Part shown: positions 14,842 through 23,948 of the stretch, piece after piece
How the letters are laid out: each line of letters begins with the position of its first letter
Numbering within the stretch: the first letter of the stretch is position 1
Assembly: GCF_000152845.1 (NCBI RefSeq)
Contig: NZ_CH902584.1
Coordinates: forward strand, 2,737,073-2,801,072
Direction of reading: 5' to 3'
Origin: Roseovarius sp. 217
Lineage (GTDB): Bacteria > Pseudomonadota > Alphaproteobacteria > Rhodobacterales > Rhodobacteraceae
Length of the DNA stretch: 64,000 bases
The notes under the pieces: generated by a model
Database searches by the model: none
Told to the model about the DNA's origin: nothing
Seen by the model: only the letters and a program-made list of their open reading frames with translations
Translations under genes and position numbers: made by a program

Positions 14842-17768
14842 GGATCGAGGATAAGGGGCTGATCGACCGCAGGCGCCCGGTGAGTTTTCATTTCGACGGG
14901 CGTCGCTATGAGGGGTTCGCAGGCGACACTCTGGCCTCGGCGCTCTTGGCCAATGGCGTGCGGCTGGTGGCGCGGTCCTTCAAGTATCACCGCCCGCGTG
15001 GGATTATGACAGCAGGCAGCGAGGAGCCGAATGCGCTGGTGACGGTGGGGCGGGGCGCGGCACAAGAGCCGAACCTGAGGGCCACGACGGTCGAGGTGCA
15101 AGAGGGGCTCTGGGCGCGCAGTCAGAACCGCTGGCCGACGCTGGGCTTGGATGTGCTGGCCGTCAATGATCTCTTTGCACCGTTCCTGGGCGCAGGGTTC
15201 TATTACAAGACTTTCATGTGGCCGAAGCGCTTTTGGGAGGGGATTTACGAGCCGATGATCCGTCGCGCTGCGGGACTGGGCGCGTTGTCGGGTGAGGCCG
15301 CAGAGGATCGCTATGAACGGGCCTTTGCGCATTGCGATGTGCTGGTCATCGGCGCGGGACCTGCCGGTCTGATGGCCGCACGCGCCGCAGCGGAGGCGGG
15401 CGCTGATGTGATCCTGGCCGAAGAGGACACGCGGCTTGGCGGGCGCTTGCTTGCGGAGACGGAAGAGGTCGATGGTCTGGCCTGCGTCGATTGGGTGGAG
15501 GAGGTCGCGGCGGAGCTGGCAGCGATGCCGAATGTGCGGATCATGACGCGGACGGCAGTCACGGGGGCCTATGATGGGGGCACCTATGGCGCGCTGGAGC
15601 GGCTGGCCCCGGACGTGGTAGAGAGACCGCATGCACCCAAGGGGTGTTTCTGGCGGATTGTGGCGCGGCGCGCGGTGCTGGCGGCGGGCGCGTTGGAGCG
15701 GGCCATTGCCTTTCCAAATAATGACCGGCCCGGCGTGATGATGGCGGGGGCGGTGCGGGCCTATGTCAACCGCTGGGGCGTGGCGCCGGGGCAGAGCACG
15801 GTGGTGTTTGGCAACAATGACAGCGCGCATCGCACGGTGTCCGATTTGCAGGCGGCGGGGGTGCATGTTGCGGCGCTGATCGACGCGCGGTCCTACGCGC
15901 GGTGCGACCTCGACGTGCCCTTCTATCCCGGTGCGCAGATTTGCGGAACCTCAGGACGGCGGGCGTTGGAGGCCGTGCAGATTGCCATGCCCAAGGGTGA
16001 GGACAGAATTGCCGCCGATTGCCTCGCGATTTCGGGCGGATGGAATCCTTCGGTGCATCTGGCCTGCCATATGGGCGCGCGGCCCGTGTGGGATGCGGCG
16101 CGGCAGGCATTCTTGCCACCCGAGGGGGCGGTGCCGGGGATGCGTGTGGCAGGGGCGGCGAGTGGCGCGTTTTCCACACGCACCTGTCTGGAGAGCGGAC
16201 TGGCCGAGGGTGCGCGCGCGGCGGTGGAGCTTGGGTTTCATGCGCCCGATCTGGCTGCGCCGATGGCGGGCGATGCCGCCTATGACATTTTCCCACTGTG
16301 GCAGGTGCCGGGTAAGGGCCGAGCCTGGCTCGATTTCCAGAATGATGTGACGGTCAAGGATGTGGTGCAGGCCGCAGCCGAGAACTTTCGCTCGGTCGAG
16401 CATATGAAGCGCTACACGACGCAGGGTATGGCACCGGATCAGGGCAAGAATTCCAACGTCGCCGCCTTGGCGGTGCTGGCAGACGCGACCGGGCAGGGTA
16501 TTGCCGAGACCGGCACCACCACCTTTCGTCCGCCCTATGTGCCGGTGCCGATTGCGGCCTTGGGGGCCGGGGCCAAGGGCAAAGGTTTTGCCCCCGAACG
16601 GCGCACCACCTCGCATGTTGAGAGTGTCGCGCGTGGCGCGCCGATGATCGAGGCGGGGCTATGGTATCGGCCCAGCTATTTCCCGCAGAAAGGCGAGAGC
16701 CATTGGCGGCAATCCTGCGACCGCGAGGTGACGATGGTGCGCGGATCGGTTGGCATCTGCGATGTGTCCACCCTCGGCAAGATCGACGTGCAAGGCCCGG
16801 ATGCGGCACGGTTTCTCGATTTCGTCTATACCAACATGTTCTCGACGCTGAAGGTGGGCCGCGTGCGGTATGGTCTCATGCTGCGTGAGGATGGGCATGT
16901 CATGGATGATGGCACCTGCGCGCGCATGGGCGAGACCCATTTCGTGATGACCACCACTACGGCGGCTGCGGGGCAGGTGATGCGGCATCTGGAGTTTGTC
17001 TCTCAGGTGTTGCGGCCGGACTGGGACGTGCGGATCATCTCGGTCACCGAGCAATGGGCGCAATTCGCCGTTGCCGGACCGCAAGCGCGGGAGTTGCTGA
17101 ATGGGGTGCTCGAGGCAGAGATTGACGACGCCGGATTTCCCTATATGGCCTGCGGCGCGGTCCGTATCGGCGGGGTCGCGGCGCGGCTCTTTCGGATTTC
17201 GTTCTCGGGCGAGCATGCCTATGAAATTGCGGTGCCCGCGCGCTATGGGGCGGCTCTTTTTGCCGCGTTGGTCAAACGCGCCGAGGGGATGGGCGGCGGG
17301 GCTTACGGGCTGGAGGCGCTCAATGTGCTGCGGATCGAGAAAGGCTTTATCACCCATGCCGAAATACATGGTCGCGTGACCGCCTTTGACATTGGGATGC
17401 AGGCAATGATGAGCCCCAAGAAGGATTTCATCGGCAAAGCGGCGGCATCGCGGGGCGGGTTGACCGAGGCGGGCCGCGAGCAATTGGTGGGTTTGAAACC
17501 GGTGGGCGCGGTCAAGGAATTGCTGGCGGGCGCACATATCTTTGACGAGGCAGCCGAGGCGGTGCGTGACACGAATCAGGGCTATGTCACGAGTGCCTGT
17601 TATTCGCCCAGCCTGGGCCATGTCATCGGCATGGGGTTTTTGAAGCGCGGACCGGTGCGGATTGGTGAGCGGGTGCGCGTTGTCGATCATCTGCGCAAGT
17701 CCGAGACGATTTGCGAGGTGATCAAACTGGTGCAGGTCGATCCGGAAGGAGGGCGGTTGCGTGGGTGA
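14838..17768 (+). CDS. soxA: Sarcosine oxidase alpha subunit
   Basis: This 976-residue protein has the three-part SoxA architecture. An N-terminal ferredoxin-like fold spans about 10-100 (FHFDGRRYEGFAGDTLASAL). A pyridine-nucleotide-disulfide oxidoreductase domain follows with VLVIGAGPAGLMAAR near residue 170. A C-terminal GcvT-like folate-binding domain runs from about 590 to 960. It binds NAD and, at the C-terminus, tetrahydrofolate that accepts the methyl group as 5,10-methylene-THF. It overlaps both soxD and soxG, consistent with stoichiometric co-translation. Confidence 0.96.
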   Translation: MRIEDKGLIDRRRPVSFHFDGRRYEGFAGDTLASALLANGVRLVARSFKYHRPRGIMTAGSEEPNALVTVGRGAAQEPNLRATTVEVQEGLWARSQNRWPTLGLDVLAVNDLFAPFLGAGFYYKTFMWPKRFWEGIYEPMIRRAAGLGALSGEAAEDRYERAFAHCDVLVIGAGPAGLMAARAAAEAGADVILAEEDTRLGGRLLAETEEVDGLACVDWVEEVAAELAAMPNVRIMTRTAVTGAYDGGTYGALERLAPDVVERPHAPKGCFWRIVARRAVLAAGALERAIAFPNNDRPGVMMAGAVRAYVNRWGVAPGQSTVVFGNNDSAHRTVSDLQAAGVHVAALIDARSYARCDLDVPFYPGAQICGTSGRRALEAVQIAMPKGEDRIAADCLAISGGWNPSVHLACHMGARPVWDAARQAFLPPEGAVPGMRVAGAASGAFSTRTCLESGLAEGARAAVELGFHAPDLAAPMAGDAAYDIFPLWQVPGKGRAWLDFQNDVTVKDVVQAAAENFRSVEHMKRYTTQGMAPDQGKNSNVAALAVLADATGQGIAETGTTTFRPPYVPVPIAALGAGAKGKGFAPERRTTSHVESVARGAPMIEAGLWYRPSYFPQKGESHWRQSCDREVTMVRGSVGICDVSTLGKIDVQGPDAARFLDFVYTNMFSTLKVGRVRYGLMLREDGHVMDDGTCARMGETHFVMTTTTAAAGQVMRHLEFVSQVLRPDWDVRIISVTEQWAQFAVAGPQARELLNGVLEAEIDDAGFPYMACGAVRIGGVAARLFRISFSGEHAYEIAVPARYGAALFAALVKRAEGMGGGAYGLEALNVLRIEKGFITHAEIHGRVTAFDIGMQAMMSPKKDFIGKAAASRGGLTEAGREQLVGLKPVGAVKELLAGAHIFDEAAEAVRDTNQGYVTSACYSPSLGHVIGMGFLKRGPVRIGERVRVVDHLRKSETICEVIKLVQVDPEGGRLRG

Positions 17769-18318
17769 TTTGAGGGCATTGACCCCCTGTGCGGGCCTTT
17801 TGCCGGTGATGGTGGGGGGCTTGAAACTGAGCGAAGTCGCTGCGGGGCGGATCACGTCGCTGGCGCCTTATCGGGGATGCGAGGCGGCCTTGTCCGACGT
17901 GATGCAAGCGGCGCATGGTTTGGCATGGCCAGAGCCGGGACGCATGACGGGGGGCGCGGAGGCACGGGCTATCTGGTTCGGGCGCGAAATGGCGTTGTTG
18001 ATCGGTCCTGATCCAGTGAGCGGTTTGGCGGAGCACGCGGCACTGAGTGATCAATCGGACGCTTGGGCGGTGTTGCACCTTGAGGGACGGCAGGCGGGCG
18101 AGGTTCTGGCGCGGCTATGTCCGCTCGATCTGCGGGCTTCGGTGTTTGAGCCGGGACATACCGCACGCACGCAACTGGCGCATATGGCGGGATCTGTCAG
18201 CCGGATAGCGACGGATCTCTGGCAGGTCATGGTATTCCGCTCGATGGCGGCACCCTTGGTCCATGACATGGAAACCGCCATGCGACGGGTCGCTGCGCGG
18301 CACATTTCCCGAACGTGA
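17761..18318 (+). CDS. soxG: Sarcosine oxidase gamma subunit
   Basis: This 185-residue protein resembles a short GcvT-like fold typical of SoxG (AWAVLHLEGRQAGEVLARLC and ARTQLAHMAGSVSRI). It completes the heterotetramer. The start is GTG at 17761, eight bases inside the end of soxA, with GGAAGGAGGG immediately upstream as a strong ribosome-binding site. It is the last gene of soxBDAG; no folate-formaldehyde genes follow directly. Confidence 0.92.
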   Translation: MGDLRALTPCAGLLPVMVGGLKLSEVAAGRITSLAPYRGCEAALSDVMQAAHGLAWPEPGRMTGGAEARAIWFGREMALLIGPDPVSGLAEHAALSDQSDAWAVLHLEGRQAGEVLARLCPLDLRASVFEPGHTARTQLAHMAGSVSRIATDLWQVMVFRSMAAPLVHDMETAMRRVAARHISRT

Positions 18319-18380
18319 GGCACTGACAAAGCGCTCAGAATATCCTAAGCACGTCGCGACTGATAGATATGAGGTGCGCG

Positions 18381-18668
18381 ATGCGTCTGATCCTGATTGC
18401 TGCCCTGACCCTGTTGCCGGTAACGGCCGTTGCTGAGAATCCCATCTGTGCGCCCACTGGCGAAATAGTGGGTCGTGCCGTGGAGGCGCGCAAATCCGGT
18501 GAGGACGCGCCAGAGACGATCACGGCGATCAGTGCGGATATGGTGGGCGATCTGGCTGCCTATGAGCCTGCTGTTCAGCCCTTGGTCGATTGGGTCTATT
18601 CGCTGACCGAAGCGGAGATGGCCGAGGATGTGGCAGGAAGCTATGTAGCCCAGTGCGAGGCGCAGTAA
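18381..18668 (+). CDS. Small secreted protein, unknown function
   Basis: A 95-residue protein with a clear signal peptide (hydrophobic LILIAALTLLPVTAVA, cleavage after AVA near residue 18) and a mature domain of about 77 residues with two cysteines (one near the N-terminus, one near the C-terminus) that could form a disulfide. The start at 18381 is chosen over an ATG four codons earlier because GAGGTG precedes it. No domain is recognised. It lies just before dnaG. Confidence 0.72.
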   Translation: MRLILIAALTLLPVTAVAENPICAPTGEIVGRAVEARKSGEDAPETITAISADMVGDLAAYEPAVQPLVDWVYSLTEAEMAEDVAGSYVAQCEAQ

Positions 18669-18708
18669 GCCCTCTGGACTCTGAGCCGCGCGCGTCCAAT
18701 ATAGGGGC

Positions 18709-20661
18709 ATGAGCCTGCCCCCCGGATTTCTCGACGAATTGCAAAGCCGCCTCTCGCTCTCCCAAGTGGTCGGGCGCAAGGTGACGTGGGACAATCGCAA
18801 GTCCAATCAAGGCAAAGGCGACATGTGGGCGCCTTGCCCCTTTCATCAGGAAAAAACCGCGTCTTTTCATGTGGATGACCGCAAGGGATTTTACTATTGC
18901 TTTGGCTGTCACGCCAAGGGGGACGCGATTGCGTTTGTCCGTGAGACCGAGAATGTCGATTTCATGGAGGCGGTGAAAATCCTTGCCGCTGAGGCGGGCA
19001 TGCCGATGCCCGAGCGTGATCCACAGGCGCAGGCCAAGGCGGATCGGCGCGGGCAGTTGATCGAGGTGATGGAGCAGGCGGTCAAATATTTCGGCCTGCA
19101 ATTGCGCAGCGGGGCCGGGGCTGCGGCGCGCGACTATCTCAAGGGACGCAATCTGACTGAGGCGACGCAGGCACAGTTCGATATGGGTTTTGCCCCCGAC
19201 GGCTGGCAAGGTCTGTGGGAGCATCTGACCGGCAAGGGCGTGCCGCCCGAGATGATCCTAGCCTGCGGGCTGGCCAAGGACAGCACCAAGGGTGGCAAAC
19301 CCTATGACACATTCCGCAACCGGATCATGTTTCCGATCCGCGATGCGCGCGGGCGCTGCATTGCCTTTGGCGGGCGGGCAATGGACCCGAATGACAATGC
19401 CAAGTATCTGAATTCGCCGGAAACCGACCTCTTCGACAAATCCCACACGCTCTATAATCACGGGCCTGCACGCGAGGCGTCGGGCAAGGGCCAGACGCTG
19501 ATCGTGGCCGAGGGCTATATGGATGTGATCGCGCTGGTTGCGGCAGGATTCGGGGCGGCGGTGGCCCCTCTGGGTACGGCTGTGACCGAGCATCAATTGC
19601 AACTCATGTGGCGGATCAGCTCTGAGCCGGTGATTGCATTGGATGGCGATACCGCTGGGCTGCGCGCAGCCTACCGGGTGATTGATCTGGCGCTGCCGCT
19701 CTTGGAAGCTGGGAAATCGCTGCGCTTTGCGCTGATGCCCGAGGGCAAGGATCCGGACGATGTGCTGCGCTCGGAGGGGGCAAGCGCGGTGCAGGCGCAT
19801 ATCGAGGGCGCATGGCCGATGGTGCAGCTCTTGTGGCAGCGCGAGACGGAGGGGCGCGATTTCGACAGCCCGGAGCGCAAGGCGGCGCTCGACAAGGTGC
19901 TGCGCGAGAAGATCATGATGATTCGCGATCCCTCGATCCGCAGTCACTACGGGCAGGCGATCAAGGACCTGCGTTGGCAACTTTTCAATCCGCGTCGCAG
20001 CGCCAGTACTTTCACGCCGCGCGCCCGTGGCGGCAAATGGCCGCCGCCGGAACCGGCGCGGGCGGTGACGAAATCCTCGATGCTGGTGGCTTCGGGCGCG
20101 GGCGGAGAGATCCACCTTCGGGAGGCGGTCATTCTGGCAACGCTGATCTGCTGCCCATCGGTCATGGCGCGGTTCGAGACAGGGATCGAACAGCTGGAAT
20201 GTCGCGATCCGGATCATGCACGACTGCGCGAGATCATCCTGCGGTATGAAAGTGGCGATGTGGAGGCTCTGCGCGAGCAGATCGAAGTCGAGATTGGTCT
20301 CGGGCCCCTTGAAAAGCTGATGAGTTTGCCCCATGTCGCTCTGATCCCCCCAGTCCGGCATCCCGGTGATGAGGATCTGGCAACCATGACCCTGAGCGAG
20401 GAGTTGGCCAAGCTCAAGGCGCAGCGTGGGTGGCTGGCAGAAGTATCCGAGGCCAGCCAGGATATCGACGGCCTGGCAGACGAGGCGCTGACATGGCGGT
20501 TGGGACAGGCGGCAGAGGCGCGTAATCGTGCAACACGCAGCCAGCAAGAGGACAGGGCAGAATACGATCTGGGCGAGAACGGTGCGCGGATCAAACGTGA
20601 TGAGAAAGAACAGTTCAACGCCTTGCTCGGCAAGATAACCTTTTCTAAACCGGGACGATGA
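18709..20661 (+). CDS. dnaG: DNA primase DnaG
   Basis: This 650-residue protein lays RNA primers at the replication fork. The N-terminal CHC2 zinc finger is complete (C43, H46, C64, C67 in CPFH and CFGC). The catalytic Toprim segment LIVAEGYMDVIAL lies near residue 265, with the acidic DGDTAGLRAA following. A helicase-binding C-terminal domain is present but divergent, as usual for alphaproteobacteria. It is followed by rpoD, the conserved macromolecular-synthesis arrangement (without rpsU). Confidence 0.97.
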   Translation: MSLPPGFLDELQSRLSLSQVVGRKVTWDNRKSNQGKGDMWAPCPFHQEKTASFHVDDRKGFYYCFGCHAKGDAIAFVRETENVDFMEAVKILAAEAGMPMPERDPQAQAKADRRGQLIEVMEQAVKYFGLQLRSGAGAAARDYLKGRNLTEATQAQFDMGFAPDGWQGLWEHLTGKGVPPEMILACGLAKDSTKGGKPYDTFRNRIMFPIRDARGRCIAFGGRAMDPNDNAKYLNSPETDLFDKSHTLYNHGPAREASGKGQTLIVAEGYMDVIALVAAGFGAAVAPLGTAVTEHQLQLMWRISSEPVIALDGDTAGLRAAYRVIDLALPLLEAGKSLRFALMPEGKDPDDVLRSEGASAVQAHIEGAWPMVQLLWQRETEGRDFDSPERKAALDKVLREKIMMIRDPSIRSHYGQAIKDLRWQLFNPRRSASTFTPRARGGKWPPPEPARAVTKSSMLVASGAGGEIHLREAVILATLICCPSVMARFETGIEQLECRDPDHARLREIILRYESGDVEALREQIEVEIGLGPLEKLMSLPHVALIPPVRHPGDEDLATMTLSEELAKLKAQRGWLAEVSEASQDIDGLADEALTWRLGQAAEARNRATRSQQEDRAEYDLGENGARIKRDEKEQFNALLGKITFSKPGR

Positions 20662-20729
20662 CTGTTTTTCGTAAGGAAGTGCTGAAGAAATCGGAGTAGA
20701 CGGGTGTGCGAATCAACATATCGCGCTAT

Positions 20730-20750
20730 TGATTCGGGTCAACCGAATCA
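20730..20750 (+). promoter_or_regulatory. Hairpin in the rpoD leader
   Basis: A perfect 8-base-pair stem TGATTCGG/CCGAATCA with loop GTCAA lies 30 bases before the rpoD start. It has no T-tract, so it is more likely a leader structure, an operator dyad, or a weak dnaG transcript end than a strong terminator. Confidence 0.4.
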
Positions 20751-20780
20751 CCTGTCCCGCCCATAGCTGAGGAGTCATTC

Positions 20781-22766
20781 ATGGCCGCCAAAGATACCGA
20801 CGATCAAAAGCCCGACGAGTCGGATACCGAGGTTTCGCTTGATATGAGCCAAGCGGCGGTCAAGCGGATGATCGCTGAGGCGCGTGAAAAGGGGTTCATC
20901 ACCTACGACCAGTTGAACGAAGTTCTGCCGCCGGATCAGGTGTCGTCGGAGCAGATCGAGGATGTGATGTCGATGCTCTCGGAGATGGGCATCAATATCA
21001 TCGAGGCCGAGGATGCAGAAGAGGAAGAGGGCCGCTCGACCGCTGTTGCAGAGATCGGGCGTCGGGGTGAGATCACTCTTGGCTCTGGCAAGGAAGAGAA
21101 GCTCGACCGGACCGACGATCCCGTGCGCATGTATTTGCGCGAGATGGGATCGGTCGAACTTTTGAGCCGCGAGGGCGAGATTGCCATCGCCAAGCGGATC
21201 GAGGCCGGGCGCAATACGATGATCGCGGGTCTCTGCGAAAGCCCGCTGACCTTTCAGGCGATTACAATCTGGCGCGACGAACTTTTGGGCGAAGACATTC
21301 TGTTGCGCGATGTGATCGACCTTGAGGCGACCTTTGGCACGCAATTGGGCGATGAGGATGCAGAGCCGGTGGTCGGCGCCGCCAATGTCACCAGCGCCCC
21401 CGGCAATCTGGGTCGAGACGACAACGAGCCCGATCTTGATGCCGATGGCAATCCGATTCACTCCGATGACGACGATGAAGAAGACGAGCAGGCCAATATG
21501 AGCCTTGCCGCGATGGAGGCTGCTCTCAAGCCCCGTGTGCTTGAGACATTGGACCGCATCGCGGATGACTACGCCAAGCTCAGCGAGATGCAGGACAGCC
21601 GGATTTCCGCGACGCTGAACGAGGATGGCTCGTTCAGCCGCGAACAGGAGCAGACCTATCAGACCCTGCGCAGCGAAATTGTCGAACTGGTCAATGAGCT
21701 GCATCTTCATAACAACCGCATCGAGGCGCTGATTGATCAGCTCTACGGCATCAACCGCCGGATCATGCAAATCGACAGTGCCATGGTCAAACTGGCCGAT
21801 CAGGCGCGTATCAACCGCTCTGAGTTCATCGACGAGTATCGCGGGCGCGAGTTGGACCCCAACTGGCTGGACGATATGGCGCGCAAGGCCGGGCGCGGCT
21901 GGCAGATGTTCATCGAGCGCAGCCCCGAGAAAGTGTCGGAACTGCGGGCCGATATGGCGCAGGTCGGCCAATATGTCGGTCTTGATATCTCGGAATTCCG
22001 CCGGATCGTGCAGCAGGTGCAGAAGGGCGAGAAAGAGGCACGCCAAGCCAAGAAGGAAATGGTCGAAGCCAACCTGCGGCTGGTGATCTCAATCGCCAAG
22101 AAATACACCAACCGTGGCCTGCAATTCCTTGATCTCATTCAGGAAGGCAATATCGGCCTGATGAAAGCGGTGGACAAGTTCGAGTATCGCCGGGGCTATA
22201 AATTCAGCACCTATGCGACCTGGTGGATCCGTCAGGCGATCACGCGGAGCATCGCGGATCAGGCGCGCACCATCCGGATTCCGGTGCATATGATCGAGAC
22301 GATCAACAAGCTGGTGCGCACGGGCCGTCAGATGCTGCACGAGATTGGCCGCGAACCGACGCCGGAAGAACTGGCCGAAAAGCTGCAGATGCCGCTGGAA
22401 AAGGTCCGCAAGGTGATGAAGATCGCCAAGGAGCCGATTTCGCTGGAAACGCCGATCGGCGACGAGGAAGACAGCCAGCTTGGCGATTTCATCGAGGATA
22501 AAAACGTTATTCTTCCGTTGGATAGCGCGATTCAGGACAATCTCAAGGAAACCACGACGCGGGTTCTGTCATCCCTCACCCCGCGCGAAGAGCGGGTGTT
22601 GCGGATGCGGTTCGGCATTGGCATGAACACCGATCACACGCTGGAAGAGGTGGGGCAACAGTTCTCTGTGACCCGCGAACGTATCCGTCAGATCGAGGCC
22701 AAGGCGCTGCGCAAGCTGAAGCATCCCAGCCGGAGCCGCAAGCTGCGGAGTTTCCTGGATCAGTAG
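20781..22766 (+). CDS. rpoD: RNA polymerase sigma factor RpoD (sigma-70)
   Basis: This 661-residue primary sigma factor has region 1.1 at the N-terminus, region 1.2 ([16 protein letters not shown]), and an acidic non-conserved insert (DDDDEEDEQ near 235). Region 2 is canonical ([20 protein letters not shown] split over 2.3-2.4) and region 4 carries [17 protein letters not shown]. It directs RNA polymerase to housekeeping promoters. Start ATG at 20781 follows GAGGAG. It probably shares transcripts with dnaG but has a 119-base spacer with a hairpin and likely its own promoter. Confidence 0.97.
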   Translation: MAAKDTDDQKPDESDTEVSLDMSQAAVKRMIAEAREKGFITYDQLNEVLPPDQVSSEQIEDVMSMLSEMGINIIEAEDAEEEEGRSTAVAEIGRRGEITLGSGKEEKLDRTDDPVRMYLREMGSVELLSREGEIAIAKRIEAGRNTMIAGLCESPLTFQAITIWRDELLGEDILLRDVIDLEATFGTQLGDEDAEPVVGAANVTSAPGNLGRDDNEPDLDADGNPIHSDDDDEEDEQANMSLAAMEAALKPRVLETLDRIADDYAKLSEMQDSRISATLNEDGSFSREQEQTYQTLRSEIVELVNELHLHNNRIEALIDQLYGINRRIMQIDSAMVKLADQARINRSEFIDEYRGRELDPNWLDDMARKAGRGWQMFIERSPEKVSELRADMAQVGQYVGLDISEFRRIVQQVQKGEKEARQAKKEMVEANLRLVISIAKKYTNRGLQFLDLIQEGNIGLMKAVDKFEYRRGYKFSTYATWWIRQAITRSIADQARTIRIPVHMIETINKLVRTGRQMLHEIGREPTPEELAEKLQMPLEKVRKVMKIAKEPISLETPIGDEEDSQLGDFIEDKNVILPLDSAIQDNLKETTTRVLSSLTPREERVLRMRFGIGMNTDHTLEEVGQQFSVTRERIRQIEAKALRKLKHPSRSRKLRSFLDQ

Positions 22767-22789
22767 AAGCGTTTGGAGGAAAATTTTGT

Positions 22790-22819
22790 ATGAGCATCGC
22801 GTCAGAGGTTTCTGCTTAA
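22790..22819 (+). other. Nine-codon mini-ORF with a strong ribosome-binding site
   Basis: TTGGAGGAAAATTTTGT precedes an ATG that opens a 9-codon frame (MSIASEVSA) ending in TAA, 15 bases before the next gene. The Shine-Dalgarno match is better than that of the following gene, so this could be a translated leader peptide. The reading frame is seen; expression is speculative. Confidence 0.3.
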
Positions 22820-22834
22820 GGGCCAAGAGACTTT

Positions 22835-23152
22835 ATGTTGAATGACCTTTATGAGATTCTGGTGAGCGTTCCGATATGGGCTATTTTCATAGCTCTTATG
22901 TTCACTGCTGTTGTTTCCTCGTCGTCGGCTGACAAGAGTTCAGACAGCGAATACGAGCAAAATTACAAGAAACTACCGGGAGTTTCTCAAAGAGATCGAA
23001 TTCTGAAACCACGAACGGTGAAGCCTTCCTTGGGTGACGTTCTTCTATTAGTATTTCGAACGTGTTGGCAGATATTTTCCGTTTTGGCGGCAGTGTCTGG
23101 GGTGCTTCAGCTTGCGGTTTTATTTGGTTGGTTGCCACCCACGCTTGGATGA
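22835..23152 (+). CDS. Hypothetical two-helix membrane protein
   Basis: A 105-residue protein has hydrophobic helices at about 8-28 and 68-100 with a polar, Ser/Asp/Lys-rich loop between them. Base composition is AT-richer than the neighbours, suggesting acquisition or low constraint. It follows rpoD by 68 bases. No family is recognised. The length, membrane pattern and AAGAG upstream make a real gene likely but not certain. Confidence 0.55.
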   Translation: MLNDLYEILVSVPIWAIFIALMFTAVVSSSSADKSSDSEYEQNYKKLPGVSQRDRILKPRTVKPSLGDVLLLVFRTCWQIFSVLAAVSGVLQLAVLFGWLPPTLG

Positions 23153-23242
23153 GTAGCACATGGGTATAGTGGGAGTTGGCCCGCCTGGGCAAATAGCAGG
23201 CGATGGAGATGGTAGGTTTCTCCCACTCTACCTGTTGAAAGG

Positions 23243-23319
23243 CGTAGGGTGCGCATTCATTGCGCACCTGTCGCGGCGGTCGGATTTTTGCGTGGTGCGC
23301 CATGAATGCGCACCCTACG
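23243..23319. repeat. MITE-like inverted repeat (GTAGGGTGCGCATTCAT type)
   Basis: Exact 18-base arms (23243-23260 and 23302-23319) continue after one mismatch for seven more pairs, giving a 26-position stem around a 25-base loop. The arm sequence belongs to a GTAGGGTGCGCA..-type palindrome that I recall being widespread in proteobacterial intergenic regions. It lies between the small membrane protein and the HlyU gene and has no coding content. If transcribed it would form a very stable hairpin. Confidence 0.75.
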
Positions 23320-23363
23320 GGGTGATGTGATATGGGTTGTGTCTGAACCAGATCGGAGGCCAA

Positions 23364-23639
23364 ATGTCGATCTTGTCGCGGTTGTTTGGGGGTAAGCCCA
23401 AGGCAGAACCAGAGGTGCAGGCGGAAATATACAAGGATTTCCGTATCTTCCCCGCACCGCAGGCCGCGGAAGGCGGCTATCGGGTCGCGGCGCGGATCGA
23501 GAAGGACATCGCAGGCGAGGTGAAGGTGCATCAGCTTTTGCGGGCCGATACCATTGCCAGTCTGGACGAGGCCAAGGCATTTTGTGTGCGTAAGGCCAAG
23601 CAGGTCATCGACGAGCAGGGCGATGCAATTTTCCGCTGA
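23364..23639 (+). CDS. HlyU family protein
   Basis: This 91-residue protein begins MSILSRLFGG and contains EIYKDFRIFPAPQAAEGGYR, RIEKDIAGEVKVHQLLRAD and a C-terminal KQVIDEQGDAIF, the pattern of the HlyU family first described as a virulence regulator in Vibrio. In alphaproteobacteria members are small cytosolic proteins of uncertain role. The start at 23364 follows CGGAGG at ideal spacing. It stands alone between the MITE-like repeat and fabB. Confidence 0.82.
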   Translation: MSILSRLFGGKPKAEPEVQAEIYKDFRIFPAPQAAEGGYRVAARIEKDIAGEVKVHQLLRADTIASLDEAKAFCVRKAKQVIDEQGDAIFR

Positions 23640-23948
23640 ATGACGGCCCGATCGGATCATCCATCGAGGTTTGGCTGTGTACAGCCTGTGCCATGTGTAC
23701 GCGGGTTTTGTACGCAGGGCTTTGCGTGGTGATCCTGGCCTGTCCAACGGGCGGCCCGTTCACGGATTGGTTGGGTTTGGGCGCGTTCGGGCTGTTTACG
23801 ATTGGGGCTGCGGTCGGCTGATCTCTGGGGGAGAGTTGCGAAATTCGTTACCTGAGCGTGCGTTGCCTGCGCCGTGATCCCCGCTAACCGCTTGCCCCTC
23901 AACTCACGCTGTCTTACAGAGGCTGTAACAAAGCAGAGGGAGGCACCC
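23640..23948. other. Intergenic region before fabB
   Basis: A 309-base stretch. It contains one possible small hydrophobic ORF (23693-23821, listed separately) and presumably the fabB promoter. In many Rhodobacterales fabA precedes fabB; it is not here. Confidence 0.4.
23693..23821 (+). CDS. Possible small hydrophobic peptide
   Basis: ATG at 23693 opens a 42-codon frame giving a strongly hydrophobic product with segments VLYAGLCVVILAC and WLGLGAFGLFTIGAAVG around a Pro/Gly turn, which looks like a two-helix hairpin membrane peptide. No good ribosome-binding site precedes it. Hydrophobic composition and third-position GC are the only support; it may be chance. Confidence 0.3.
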   Translation: MCTRVLYAGLCVVILACPTGGPFTDWLGLGAFGLFTIGAAVG

